Positions 35,364 through 44,700 of a stretch of DNA of 64,000 nucleotides are shown here, one piece after another (the first letter of the stretch is position 1; each line of letters opens with the position of its first letter). Origin of the DNA: Rothia nasimurium. GTDB lineage: Bacteria > Actinomycetota > Actinomycetes > Actinomycetales > Micrococcaceae. Below the pieces are notes generated by a model. That model made no database searches. It was not told where the DNA came from and was given only the letters and a program-made list of their open reading frames with translations. Made by a program: the position numbers and the translations under genes. The DNA is taken from positions 2,108,001 to 2,172,000 of the forward strand of contig NZ_CP056080.1 in the NCBI RefSeq assembly GCF_014217215.1, given 5' to 3'.

Positions 35364-35719
35364 AGGCCAACTCCTTAATTCATCGGCGGGCAGATAAAGC
35401 TTTCTTTCACGGTACCGCTAAAAAGGTTCACGATTCAACCTTCAGTCTCATCACCACTGTCACACCATTACTCCAGCGTCAGCAGATACCGATTGCAAGT
35501 GCACTTAGATGCAAGGAGCTTCACACGGTACACCTGTCCAGTCACTTGTAGCAGTTCGAGCGCCTGTGAGAGTAGTATTGATACTGTAAACACTCGCGGG
35601 CACACACCCAGTCATCACACACCAGCTGAAGACAAGGGCCAGGCTGACCGCACCCATCGTCTCTTCACCTGTCGCTCCCCCGTAGCGGGCTGGTGCAGAA
35701 CTAGACATAAGGAATTATC
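35364..35719. other. Gene-free region upstream of nsrR and the roadblock gene
   Basis: I see no coding region here. It contains a perfect short inverted repeat AGTATTGATACT (35574-35585) and no clear -35/-10 pair. An open frame at 35493-35843 overlaps the roadblock gene in another frame and is rejected. Confidence 0.4.
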
Positions 35720-36088
35720 TTGTCACAGCTTGATACCTCCATCCAGGAACTCCTGTCCATTGAAGGCGCAACCGGTGCAGCTCTCGTTGATATCTCCTCC
35801 GGTATGGCTCTTGCCTCCGGCGGTTCACCCGGTTTCGACCTGACTGTTGCTGCCGCTGGTAACTCCAACGTAGTACGTGCCAAGCTCAAGACCATGAACG
35901 ACCTGGGTCTGAACGGCAACATCGAAGACATCATGATCACCCTGTCTTCCCAGTACCACCTGATTAACGTGCTGAACGCTTCAGAGACCTCAGGCCTCTT
36001 CGTCTACCTGGTGCTCGATCGCAACACCGCTAACCTGGCTCTGGCTCGTCACAAGCTGAACGCCATCTCAGGCCGCATCTCCCTGTAA
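35720..36088 (+). CDS. Small roadblock/LC7-like domain protein
   Basis: This 122-residue protein resembles the roadblock/LC7 (MglB-like) fold: a helix (SIQELLSIEGATGAALVDISSGMA), a strand pair, then a helix and a hydrophobic strand set (LVLDRNTANLALARHKL). Such proteins partner GTPases or kinases in actinobacterial conservons, but no GTPase or DUF742 gene is present here. The start is a TTG with AAGGAATTA upstream, unusual in this window. The gene is followed by its own terminator and looks monocistronic. Function unknown. Confidence 0.7.
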   Translation: MSQLDTSIQELLSIEGATGAALVDISSGMALASGGSPGFDLTVAAAGNSNVVRAKLKTMNDLGLNGNIEDIMITLSSQYHLINVLNASETSGLFVYLVLDRNTANLALARHKLNAISGRISL

Positions 36089-36128
36089 GTCGCAGGCAGA
36101 GGCAGTCTCTCAAGCCTGATAGCTCAAG

Positions 36129-36157
36129 AACCCCGGCAGGTTACCTGCCGGGGTTCT
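36129..36157 (+). terminator. Terminator, roadblock gene / ABC ATPase
   Basis: AACCCCGGCAGGT pairs with ACCTGCCGGGGTT, followed by CTTTG. It lies between converging genes and could act in both directions. Confidence 0.8.
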
Positions 36158-36184
36158 TTGTAGCGTTAGGACACCGGTGGGCGG

Positions 36185-37672
36185 TTAGACCAGGTCTTCG
36201 CCCAGGGCCTCGCCCATGAGGGTGTCTTCGGTCGCGGCCTTGTTCTGCTGGATTGAGATAAGTTCGCCGGAGCGCATCACAGCGATGCGGTTGCAGAGGC
36301 CGATGAGCTCAGACATGTCTGACCCAATCAGGATAATAGAGGTACCCTTTTCGGTGAGCTCGGTCAGCATCTTGTAAATCTCGCTCTTAGCGCTCACGTC
36401 GATGCCGCGGGTGGGGTGGTTGAGAATCAGAATCTCGCAGTCGGTGGTCATCCAGCGGGCCAGGGCGACCTTCTGCTGGTCACCACCCGAGAGCTTACCG
36501 ACTTCACCCTGAATATTGGTGGTCTTGATGCGCAGCTTCTGAATCTGCTCAGCTACCTCACGTAGGGCAGATACCTCGTGCAAGAAGCCTTCGGGGCTTT
36601 CCTTGAGGCCGGCGTTTTCCATCAGGGTCTTAGCGATGGAGCGTTCGTTGGCCAGGCCCAGCTCATCGTCATTATCTGACAGATAGCCAATACCGTGGGC
36701 AACCGATTCCTCGGGGGAGCCGATAGTGGCGTCCTCGCCGTTAATCTTGAGGGTGCCAAACTTGGCGGTCTCGTCCACACCCACCAGGGCCGCTGCGACC
36801 TCGTTGATACCTGAGCGTCGCAGGCCGGTCAGACCAAAAATCTCACCGCGGTCTACGGAGAAGCTGACGTTGTTGAGAGAGCCCTTGGCGCTCGTCAGGT
36901 TCTCGATCACCAGCTTGGCATCCTCGCCCGCGAACTCGTCAGGGCGTCCACCCATCTCGATTTCACGGTTGAACATCTTAAAGGCAATTTCTTCGGCGGT
37001 CATCGTACCGGGGTTAATCTCGGTATTGATGGTGCCCTCAGAAAGGATGACAGCGCGGTGTGCCAGGGATCGGATTTCGTCGATGCGGTGGGTTATGTAA
37101 ATGACCGCGCGACCTTCGGCGGCCAGCTTACGGGTCACCTCGTGGAGCTGGTAAATTTCGTAGTCGTTGAAGGTTGCAGCGACTTCGTCCATGAGCACCA
37201 GACGGGTGTTCTCGGCTTCCATACGCACAACTTCGACCAAGGCCTGCTCAGCACGGACCAAATCGCCCATCTTAGCGCGGGGGTCTACTGCCAGGCCAAT
37301 TTCTGAAATGAGTTCCTGGGCACGGGCAACCTGAGCTTCTTCCTCTTCACCAGCGTGCTCGGTGGAGCGGAAAATCGCCTGAGCGACGGTAAGTTCGGGA
37401 TCCACCTTGAATTTCTGGCGGATTGAACCGACACCGGCTTCAAGAGCTTCTTCGGGGGTGTGGGGGGCGTACTTTTCACCGTCTAGAGTGATCGTGCCAC
37501 CACCGGGGCGGTCCCAGCCACCCAGAATTGACAGGAAGGTTGACTTTCCTGCACCGTTTTCGCCGAGAAGACCTACAATCTCACCGGCAGCTACCTCTAA
37601 ATTCACGCCTTTGAGTGCGCGAAGGTGCTCGTGGTTCTTGGTGAGGTTCTTGACACTCAGCAGATTTCCCAC
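36185..37672 (-). CDS. Orphan two-domain ABC ATPase (sugar-type)
   Basis: This 495-residue protein has two ABC ATPase domains in the RbsA/MglA arrangement. Domain 1 has a good Walker A (GLLGENGAGKSTFL) but its signature region is LVRAEQALVEV and the Walker B motif is LVLMDEVAATF. Domain 2 has a degenerate Walker A (GLRRSGINEVA) and a Walker B that reads ILILNHPTRGID, where the usual Asp-Glu is Asn-His. No permease or binding-protein gene lies next to it. I chose the GTG at 37672 because AGGAAAG precedes it; the open frame runs further. Function unknown; loss of transport is possible. Confidence 0.78.
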   Translation of the reverse strand: MGNLLSVKNLTKNHEHLRALKGVNLEVAAGEIVGLLGENGAGKSTFLSILGGWDRPGGGTITLDGEKYAPHTPEEALEAGVGSIRQKFKVDPELTVAQAIFRSTEHAGEEEEAQVARAQELISEIGLAVDPRAKMGDLVRAEQALVEVVRMEAENTRLVLMDEVAATFNDYEIYQLHEVTRKLAAEGRAVIYITHRIDEIRSLAHRAVILSEGTINTEINPGTMTAEEIAFKMFNREIEMGGRPDEFAGEDAKLVIENLTSAKGSLNNVSFSVDRGEIFGLTGLRRSGINEVAAALVGVDETAKFGTLKINGEDATIGSPEESVAHGIGYLSDNDDELGLANERSIAKTLMENAGLKESPEGFLHEVSALREVAEQIQKLRIKTTNIQGEVGKLSGGDQQKVALARWMTTDCEILILNHPTRGIDVSAKSEIYKMLTELTEKGTSIILIGSDMSELIGLCNRIAVMRSGELISIQQNKAATEDTLMGEALGEDLV

Positions 37673-37800
37673 TCTGTTCTTTCCTTCCAACATGCGAGTG
37701 ATGTACCCATGACGCCGTGCACGAAGCTCTGTGGTAGGTCGGTGGCTAGCCGATGAGCTTGTGGGGGAAGCACAGCAAGAGTGCACAGTATTCAGCCATT

Positions 37801-37825
37801 CTTAAGCATTCTACAGAATATTAAG
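37801..37825. promoter_or_regulatory. Imperfect palindrome upstream of the ABC ATPase
   Basis: CTTAA, ATTCT, AGAAT and TTAAG follow one another as a nested inverted repeat with a one-base asymmetry. A possible operator; no regulator gene is adjacent. Confidence 0.35.
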
Positions 37826-37873
37826 TCGGTTTTACGTCCACTCTTTGGGCTCGTCCTACTACGCCCATGAGGT

Positions 37874-37920
37874 TAAGGAGGTGACCCGTATAAAAACTTT
37901 TTATAGAGGTCACCTCCTTA
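37874..37920 (-). terminator. Terminator of pckG
   Basis: TAAGGAGGTGACC (37874-37886) pairs with GGTCACCTCCTTA (37908-37920), with an inner AT-rich hairpin. It lies about 75 bases downstream of the pckG stop and could also act on the plus strand. The stem happens to contain Shine-Dalgarno and anti-Shine-Dalgarno sequences. Confidence 0.7.
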
Positions 37921-37996
37921 TCCGTGTCGCTCTATTTACTTTCGCTCGCCAGGACGCTGATAACAGTGCACAACATGGGCGAAAGTCCGATATACC

Positions 37997-39820
37997 TTAG
38001 TTCAGCTCAGCGGCTAGGGCGTCACGCTGGGCGTGAATTTCAGCGGGTACCTTATCGCCGAGGAAAGCTAGCCACTCGTCAATACCGGGCAGCTCTTCTG
38101 CCCACTCATCTTTATTGACGGCTAGTGCAGCGGCCAGTTCTGCATCGCTGATATCAAGACCGGCTAGATCGAGATCTCCCTTACCGGGAACAACACCCAG
38201 GAAAGTCTCTTCGCCGGCGGCCTTGCCGTCCAAGCGATCGAAAATCCACTTGACCACACGGGAGTTCTCGCCGAAGCCGGGCCATGCGAAGCCACCATCG
38301 GGGGTGCGACGGAACCAGTTGACGTAGTAAATCTTGGGCATATTCTCTTCGCCGTGCTTCTTACCCAGATCAATCCAGTGCTGGATGTAGTCACCGGCGT
38401 TGTAGCCGATGAAGGGCAGCATGGCCATGGGGTCACGGCGGACCACGCCCACAGCGCCCTTAGCGGCAGCGGTGGTCTCGGATGAGAGGGTCACGCCGCG
38501 GAAGACGCCCTGCTCCCAGCTGGAAGCCTCAGCGACCAGGGGCACGGTGGTCTTGCGGCGGCCACCGAAGATAATGGCGGAGAGGGGAACCCCGTCCGGT
38601 GCGTAGTATTCTTCAGCCAGCATGTCTGCCTGGGAAATAGGGGTGCAGAAACGCGAGTTAGGGTGGGCAGCAGGACGGCCAGATTCAGGCGTCCAGTCAT
38701 TGCCCTGCCAGTCGATGAGATGCTCGGGCACCTCATCGGTCTTGCCCTCCCACCAGACCGAGTTATCGTCGGTCAGGGCCACGTTGGTGAAGATGGTGTT
38801 GCCCTTGGCAATGGCGCGCATAGCGTTGGGGTTGGTAGACCAGCCGGTACCCGGAGCTACGCCGAAGAGGCCTGCCTCGGGGTTGACAACGAAGGGCTTG
38901 CCATCGCGGAATTCGATCCAGGCAATGTCGTCACCGACCATTTCGGCCTTCCAGCCGTCAATGGTGGGGTCCATCATGGCAAAGTTGGTCTTGCCACACG
39001 CTGAAGGGAAGGCTGCCGAGATGTACTTACTCTCACCTTCGGGGTTGGTCATCTTAAGCACCAGCATGTGCTCGGCCATCCAGCCTTCGTCATGACCGAT
39101 GGCGGAAGCAATACGCAGGGCGTAGCACTTCTTACCCAGCAGAGCGTTACCACCGTAGCCGGAGCCGAAGGACCAGATTTCACGGTCCTCGGGGAACTGC
39201 ACAATGTACTTTTCGGGGTTGCAGGGCCAGGGGACGTCCGCCTGTCCATCGGCGAGAGGCGCACCGACAGAATGCAGGGCCTTGACGAAGAAGGCCTCGG
39301 TTTCGGTCATCTTCTTCAGCACATCAGAACCGATGGTTGCCATGATGCGCATAGACGTGACGACGTAAGCAGAGTCGGTGATTTCAACACCGAACTTGGG
39401 ATTGGTGGCCTCCAGTGAGCCCATGACGAAAGGAATGACGTACATGGTGCGGCCCCGCATCGAACCGGTGAAGAGCTCGGTCAGGGTGCCCTTCATTTCG
39501 GCAGGGTCACGCCAGTTGTTGGTAGGGCCAGCCCCCTCTTCGGTCGCTGAACAAATAAAGGTACGCTCTTCCACACGAGCTACATCGTCGGGGTCAGAGA
39601 AGGCAACGTAAGAGTTTGGGAACTCATGGTCACTGAGCTTACGGAAGGTGCCAGCCTCAACCAGTTCGCCGGCCAGACGGTCGTATTCTTCCTGCGAACC
39701 ATCGGCCCAGTAGATACGCTCAGGCTGAGTCATCTGGGCAATATCAGCAACCCACTGCAGCAGTTCTGCGTGAGTGGTGGGTGCCTGTGCGGTTACGTTG
39801 TCGATTGAAATGTCAGTCAT
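37997..39820 (-). CDS. pckG: Phosphoenolpyruvate carboxykinase (GTP)
   Basis: This gluconeogenic enzyme converts oxaloacetate to PEP with GTP. The 607-residue protein has the P-loop-like [13 protein letters not shown], the metal-site [10 protein letters not shown], the [12 protein letters not shown] region, and the FWRRT-like [24 protein letters not shown] segment typical of the GTP class. I chose the ATG at 39820, which has AAGGGGAAG upstream and a family-like length. Confidence 0.96.
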   Translation of the reverse strand: MTDISIDNVTAQAPTTHAELLQWVADIAQMTQPERIYWADGSQEEYDRLAGELVEAGTFRKLSDHEFPNSYVAFSDPDDVARVEERTFICSATEEGAGPTNNWRDPAEMKGTLTELFTGSMRGRTMYVIPFVMGSLEATNPKFGVEITDSAYVVTSMRIMATIGSDVLKKMTETEAFFVKALHSVGAPLADGQADVPWPCNPEKYIVQFPEDREIWSFGSGYGGNALLGKKCYALRIASAIGHDEGWMAEHMLVLKMTNPEGESKYISAAFPSACGKTNFAMMDPTIDGWKAEMVGDDIAWIEFRDGKPFVVNPEAGLFGVAPGTGWSTNPNAMRAIAKGNTIFTNVALTDDNSVWWEGKTDEVPEHLIDWQGNDWTPESGRPAAHPNSRFCTPISQADMLAEEYYAPDGVPLSAIIFGGRRKTTVPLVAEASSWEQGVFRGVTLSSETTAAAKGAVGVVRRDPMAMLPFIGYNAGDYIQHWIDLGKKHGEENMPKIYYVNWFRRTPDGGFAWPGFGENSRVVKWIFDRLDGKAAGEETFLGVVPGKGDLDLAGLDISDAELAAALAVNKDEWAEELPGIDEWLAFLGDKVPAEIHAQRDALAAELN

Positions 39821-40266
39821 CTGACGCTTCCCCTTATAAATCGTTGACCTGAAACACTCCACTGTGCCTCAGGTAAGTATGCGCCGCTCCCCTAACTACC
39901 TGCCTACAGGCCGATAGAAACAGAAAAACGCGCCACCCATATCAATGAATAAACGCGTCGTGCGGTGCACTTTCACTTCATCGTGTGTTTCCAGGGTACA
40001 TAGCTCAACCCGGTTTGTCCTCATTGGTATGTAAATATTTCGTTACAGACCCATAAGAATGTGGCCTGACCAACACCCAGGGCGCCCTAGTAAGTTTTTT
40101 CAACTTTCTTCATCCCCTATTTTTCCGCGTGTTTACGCGGTTTTTACCCCATCTATAGCTTTTTTTGAGAGCAGGGTCACCCATTTTCGATTTGCACACC
40201 GGTGCAAACCTGCGTAATGTATTACCTGTTGCCGCGACGGGCTGACACAGCCGGTCAACGCATGAT
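39821..40266. other. Region upstream of pckG and tRNA-Arg
   Basis: No gene is seen in these 446 bases. They include the promoter of pckG on the minus strand, the tRNA promoter at 40192-40220, and a small hairpin CCGCGTGTTTACGCGG at 40125-40140 followed by TTTTTA on the plus strand, which looks like a terminator but has no clear gene upstream of it. Confidence 0.45.
40192..40220 (+). promoter_or_regulatory. Promoter of tRNA-Arg
   Basis: A -35 TTGCAC (40192-40197) and a -10 TAATGT (40215-40220) are 17 bases apart, some 47 bases upstream of the tRNA. The -35 is part of a small inverted repeat TTTGCAC...GTGCAAA (40191-40208). Confidence 0.6.
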
Positions 40267-40342
40267 GCGCCTGTAGCTCAACGGATAGAGCATCTGACTA
40301 CGGATCAGAAGGTTGGGGGTTCGAATCCCTTCGGGCGCACCA
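40267..40342 (+). tRNA. tRNA-Arg (anticodon ACG)
   Basis: The sequence folds as a full cloverleaf: acceptor GCGCCTG with CGGGCGC, a D-arm with GCTC/GAGC, anticodon stem TCTGA/TCAGA with loop CTACGGA, and the T-loop GGTTCGAATCC. The anticodon ACG reads CGN arginine codons once deaminated to ICG. The 3' CCA is encoded (40340-40342). Confidence 0.97.
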
Positions 40343-40348
40343 GATATC

Positions 40349-40380
40349 AAACCGGTCTCCTTCGGGAGGCCGGTTTTTTT
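40349..40380 (+). terminator. Terminator of tRNA-Arg
   Basis: ACCGGTCTCC pairs with GGAGGCCGGT around a TTCG tetraloop, followed by a run of T. This is a canonical intrinsic terminator. Confidence 0.9.
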
Positions 40381-40553
40381 GTTATCTGTACCCGCCCATC
40401 GCTCAGCCTAACATCCTGTCACGGAGCTAGCGGCAGGCGTCCGCTCATCGTAGTTTTAACCACAAAAAGCGGGGTTAGATGGCCCGCCACCCATAAAATA
40501 GGGACAGGATCAAGACCAGCAGCCTCAGAGCTGCCCCCAGCACAGGAGAACAC

Positions 40554-40874
40554 ATGAGCGTAAACATCACGGTCACCGACGAGAACGGCACCACCAAGGA
40601 CGTCACCTGGGAACCCCACCAGACTATGCTTGAGGCCGTCCTTGCCGCGGGCTTCCCGGTACTGGCTACCTGCGGTGGCAACGCCTCTTGCGCCACCTGC
40701 CATGCCTTCATCGACCCCGAGCACATCGAGGCAACCCTGCCCCGCGAAGAAGCAGAAGAAGACCTACTCGACATGATTGACGATATCGCCAACGAATGCT
40801 CCCGCCTGAGCTGCCAGACCGAATACACCGAGGGAATGGACGGGGCACACGTCACCCTGCAGCCCGGAATGTAG
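40554..40874 (+). CDS. 2Fe-2S ferredoxin
   Basis: This 106-residue ferredoxin of the adrenodoxin/putidaredoxin type has the cluster ligands in CGGNASCATC (residues about 40-49) and a fourth Cys in RLSCQTEYTEG. It would pass electrons to an oxygenase or cytochrome P450, but no partner gene lies nearby. AGGAGAA precedes the ATG. It is followed by a lipoprotein gene six bases later. Confidence 0.9.
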   Translation: MSVNITVTDENGTTKDVTWEPHQTMLEAVLAAGFPVLATCGGNASCATCHAFIDPEHIEATLPREEAEEDLLDMIDDIANECSRLSCQTEYTEGMDGAHVTLQPGM

Positions 40875-40879
40875 GCTGC

Positions 40880-41659
40880 ATGAAGATACGCACCCCCCTT
40901 CTCCCCCTCGCAGCTCTAGGTCTGCTAACCGTTCTCACAGCGTGTGGTAGTGCCACCACCGGCACTACCACTGCTGAGAGCACCCCCAGCAGCTCATCTG
41001 TAGCGGCAACATTGGCCCCGGCGTCCCCTACCGGCAGCCCAGCACCCACCAGCGCTTCTCCTTCTCCATCGGTCACAGCACCTCAGCCAACCGTGCAAGA
41101 GGTTGAACCGCACCCAAGCGTCTCTGCAACCCCTGAACCTGTACCTACCGGCACTGTCGTTACCGTAGAGCCAACCGCCAGCGCGCCTGCTCCGGCGGTC
41201 ACAGGTAGACAGCTCGCTAGCTCGGCTGCCGGTGTAGCTGTCTGCGACTACGACCAGCTTTACATCGAAGCAGCTGTTGCTGAAGGTGGTGGTGCAGCTG
41301 GCTCTCGTTATATCACTCTGACATTCAACAACACCGGCAGCACCAACTGCACCATGAGCGGCTACCCCGCTGTGCACTATGTCAATGCTGCTGGTCAGCA
41401 GGTAGGTGCAGCAGCTGCGAACGCTACCGAGTGGTCGTCCTCGGGTGGCGTGATTGCCCCGGGCAGCTCCCTGACAGCTACCCTGCGCGAAACCCGCGCC
41501 CAGCTCTACGGGGACACCTGCCAGAGCGTTTCCGCGGCCGGTTACTCGATTCAAGCTCCCGGTTCCTCCCAGGCTCTGGTGCTGAACTTTGCAGCAGAGG
41601 CCTGCTCTAACCCTGCCGTCGCCCAGCTGTCGGTGGGCGCTGTGGGGGCCACCCCCTAA
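40880..41659 (+). CDS. Lipoprotein with DUF4232-like domain
   Basis: This 259-residue protein has a lipoprotein signal (lipobox LTAC, Cys near 22), then a Ser/Thr/Pro/Ala-rich linker to about residue 115, and a compact domain of about 140 residues (ITLTFNNTGSTNCTMSGYPAVHYV ... APGSSLTATLRE) typical of actinobacterial DUF4232 proteins. Four cysteines, two in the first strands and two later, suggest disulphides. Function unknown; probably surface exposed. The start is the ATG at 40880, before which the frame lacks homology. Confidence 0.82.
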   Translation: MKIRTPLLPLAALGLLTVLTACGSATTGTTTAESTPSSSSVAATLAPASPTGSPAPTSASPSPSVTAPQPTVQEVEPHPSVSATPEPVPTGTVVTVEPTASAPAPAVTGRQLASSAAGVAVCDYDQLYIEAAVAEGGGAAGSRYITLTFNNTGSTNCTMSGYPAVHYVNAAGQQVGAAAANATEWSSSGGVIAPGSSLTATLRETRAQLYGDTCQSVSAAGYSIQAPGSSQALVLNFAAEACSNPAVAQLSVGAVGATP

Positions 41660-41752
41660 ACCAGTGCGCCCAGCGTCCTCACGCTGAACCCCGGGCGTAT
41701 CGATCAGTCTCGCTAGGCTGGCCGATACGTCCGGCTCATTTTTAAGGGGATA

Positions 41753-44700
41753 ATGGGGGCTATGGCAGAACCCGTTACCTCCCGTGCCCTGAGCTTTTTC
41801 TCGGCCCCCACCCGTCGCTGGTTTGAGGGGGCTTTTTCTGCGCCCACGGCTGCCCAGGCGGGTGCTTGGGAGGCGATTTCGGCTGGTCACCATGCCCTGA
41901 TTGTGGCACCAACCGGGTCGGGTAAAACCCTCTCGGCCTTTCTGTGGGCCCTTGACCGCCTTCACTTTGAGAATCACGGGGGCGAGGGCCTCGGGGCCGG
42001 TGATAGCGAGGGGGCGGACGCCGGTGGCAAGCAGGCGCAGCAGGCAGGGGACGGGGGCACCCGCGTCCTCTATATTTCCCCCCTCAAGGCCCTGGGTGTG
42101 GACGTTGAGCGCAACCTGCGCGCGCCCCTGATCGGTATTGCCCAGACCGCCCGGCAGCTGGGGGTAGAGCCGCCGCAGGTGCGGGTGGGTGTGCGCAGTG
42201 GCGATACCCCGGCTAAGGAACGCCGCCAGCTGATTTCTAACCCGCCGGATATTCTGATCACCACCCCCGAGTCTCTCTTTTTGATGCTGACCTCAAAGGC
42301 CCGCTCGACCCTGACCAAGGTGCACACGGTCATTATCGATGAGGTGCACGCGGTTGCCGGTACCAAACGTGGCGCTCACCTGGCAGTAACTCTTGAGCGT
42401 CTGGACCAGATTCTTGAGACCCCGGCCCAGCGTGTGGGGCTGTCGGCGACCGTAGAGCCGGTTGAAACCGTCGCCCGCTTTTTGGGTGGCAGTGTGCCGG
42501 TGCAAATTGTGCGCCCGCCCTCGGCCAAGGAGTGGGAGCTGACCCTTTCGGTACCGGTGCCCGATATGACGGCCCTGGGCGGCCCCAACGCCTACGGTGA
42601 GGGGGATAACTCCTTCAACCAGGGCAGTAGCCCCCGGCCAGCCCCAGCGCCCGCCGGGTCGGGCGCCTATCTGGATAAGCTCACCGAGCGTACCCGCTCC
42701 CAGATCCGTTCCCTGGATGCCACCGAATTCGAGGACCGCGCTTTCGATGACGGGGCGGTGCAGGCCGATACTCTGGCGGACACTGGCACCCGGCCGGAAG
42801 TCTCTCTGCGGCTGGCGGAGTCCCTGCCTCAGGGGGTAACCGTGGCCGAGGCCCTGGGTATCCGCCCGGTGGCGGGCCCTGCCCTGGGCTCCCAGCCAGA
42901 TGAGCCTTCCTCTGACTGCTTTGACCAGCCCCTGCCTGCGCGCACACCCGGTAGTCAGGCGGGTGGTGAGCAGGCAGGCGCTGCGCAAGCAAGCACTGCG
43001 CAGACAAGTGCCGAGCAGGCCCTGTGGGACGCTGTGGGTGTTTTCCCCGGTGAGGAAACAGGGGCCGCTCCCCAGGCACAGACCCAAGCTCAGCCTGCCC
43101 TCACCATCGAGGAGGTGCAGGTGGCGGCGTCCGTCCCGGGCTCCGGCGCCGGGGGCGAAACCCCGAACCTTAACGGCTACCAGGCCTCCATTTGGCCGCA
43201 CGTGGAAGAGCGTATTGTGGACCTGGTGGAGGCTAACCGCTCCACCATTGTCTTTGCTAACTCGCGCGGGCTGGCTGAGAAGTTAACGGCCCGCCTCAAC
43301 GAGATTTATCTTGGCCGTCTAGAGGCTCGCGGGGAGCTGGGTGAGGTGACCGCGAGCGCCTCCACCGGTGCCCGCACTTATGCTTCCACCGGCGGGGAGC
43401 CGAAGGCCCTGGCCGATGTGCTGGCTGAGGCTCTAGCCAAGGACGCTCCTACCCGGCTGGAAGCCGACGATGAGCGCCTGCCGGGGGCGGGTGCGTCCTC
43501 ACCCCTTTCGACCCAGCCCCCTGCCCAGGTGATGGGGGGATCGGCGACGGCTGCCGGGGCGCCACCGGTGCTGGCGCGGGCTCACCACGGGTCGGTGTCC
43601 AAGGACCAGCGCACCCTGATTGAGGAGGCTCTGAAGTCGGGGCAGCTGCGGTGTGTGGTGGCAACCAGCTCCCTGGAACTGGGTATTGATATGGGTCATG
43701 TGGACCTGGTGATTCAGGTGGAGGCCCCGCACTCGGTGGCTTCTGGCCTGCAGCGGGTGGGCCGTGCCGGGCACCAGGTAGGGGAGGTGTCGCGCGGCTA
43801 CCTCTACCCCAAGCACCGGGGAGACCTGCTGAACGCCACAGTGACCGTGCAGCGCATGCTGGCCGGGCAGATTGAGCCCCTAGCCATTCCCGCTAACCCC
43901 CTGGATATTTTGGCCCAGCAGACCGTAGCCGCCTGTGCCCTGGGGCCGATTAGCGTTGAGGCCTGGTTTGAGGCTCTGCGGGCAACGGCCCCCTTTGCCA
44001 CCCTGCCCCGGGCGGCCTTTGAGGCAACCCTGGATCTGCTGGCCGGTAAGTACCCCTCGGACGAGTTTGCCGAGCTACGCCCCCGCATTGTCTGGGACCG
44101 GGACGCCGGGACGATTGAGGGCCGACCCGGGGCCCAGCGCCTGGCGGTAACCTCCGGCGGTACGATTCCTGACCGTGGCCTCTTCCCGGTCTTCATTGCG
44201 GGGGCTGAGGATTCCAAAGCCCCCAAGCGGGTGGGTGAGCTGGATGAGGAGATGGTCTATGAGTCCCGGGCCGGGGACGTGATTGCCCTGGGGGCCTCGT
44301 CCTGGCGGATTGAGGATATCTCCCACGACCGGGTGACGGTGACCCCTGCCCCGGGTATCCCCGGGCGCCTGCCCTTCTGGCACGGGGATTCACCGGGCCG
44401 TCCCGTCGATTTGGGGCGGGCCCTGGGGGCCTTTACCCGGGAGCTGGCCCTTGAGAACAGTAAGGACGCCGGTGCCGCCCACGCCCGCCTGCGCGGCCTT
44501 GGCCTGGATCAGTGGGCCGCCGATAACCTGCTGGCCTACGTAGCAGAACAGGCAGAGGCGACCGGCCAGGTGCCCAGCGAGAAGCACCTGCTAGTTGAGC
44601 GCTTCCGCGATGAGCTGGGGGACTGGCGTCTGATCCTGCACTCCCCCCTGGGTATGCCCGTCCACTCCCCCTGGGCCCTGGCCGTCGGCGCCCGGGCCGA

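Larger units (their letters stand above)
37673..37996. other. Region between pckG and the ABC ATPase gene
   Basis: This gap holds an imperfect palindrome at 37801-37825 (ATTCTACAGAAT flanked by CTTAA and TTAAG), which may be an operator for the ABC gene. It also holds the terminator at 37874-37920. No protein-coding frame is convincing. Confidence 0.4.

Noticed and set aside
35493-35843. 116-codon frame before and over the roadblock gene
   Set aside because: It overlaps the roadblock gene in a different frame and lacks a ribosome-binding site.
37874-37920. Possible 16S rRNA 3' fragment
   Set aside because: The match is only the 12-base arm of a palindrome, with no other rRNA sequence beside it.
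40125-40147. Terminator-like hairpin before tRNA-Arg as evidence for a hidden gene
   Set aside because: No coding frame or RNA promoter is seen upstream on the plus strand, so the hairpin is left unassigned.
40994-41977. 327-codon minus-strand frame over the lipoprotein and the start of lhr
   Set aside because: Both plus-strand genes have clear signal or helicase motifs; the antisense frame has none.
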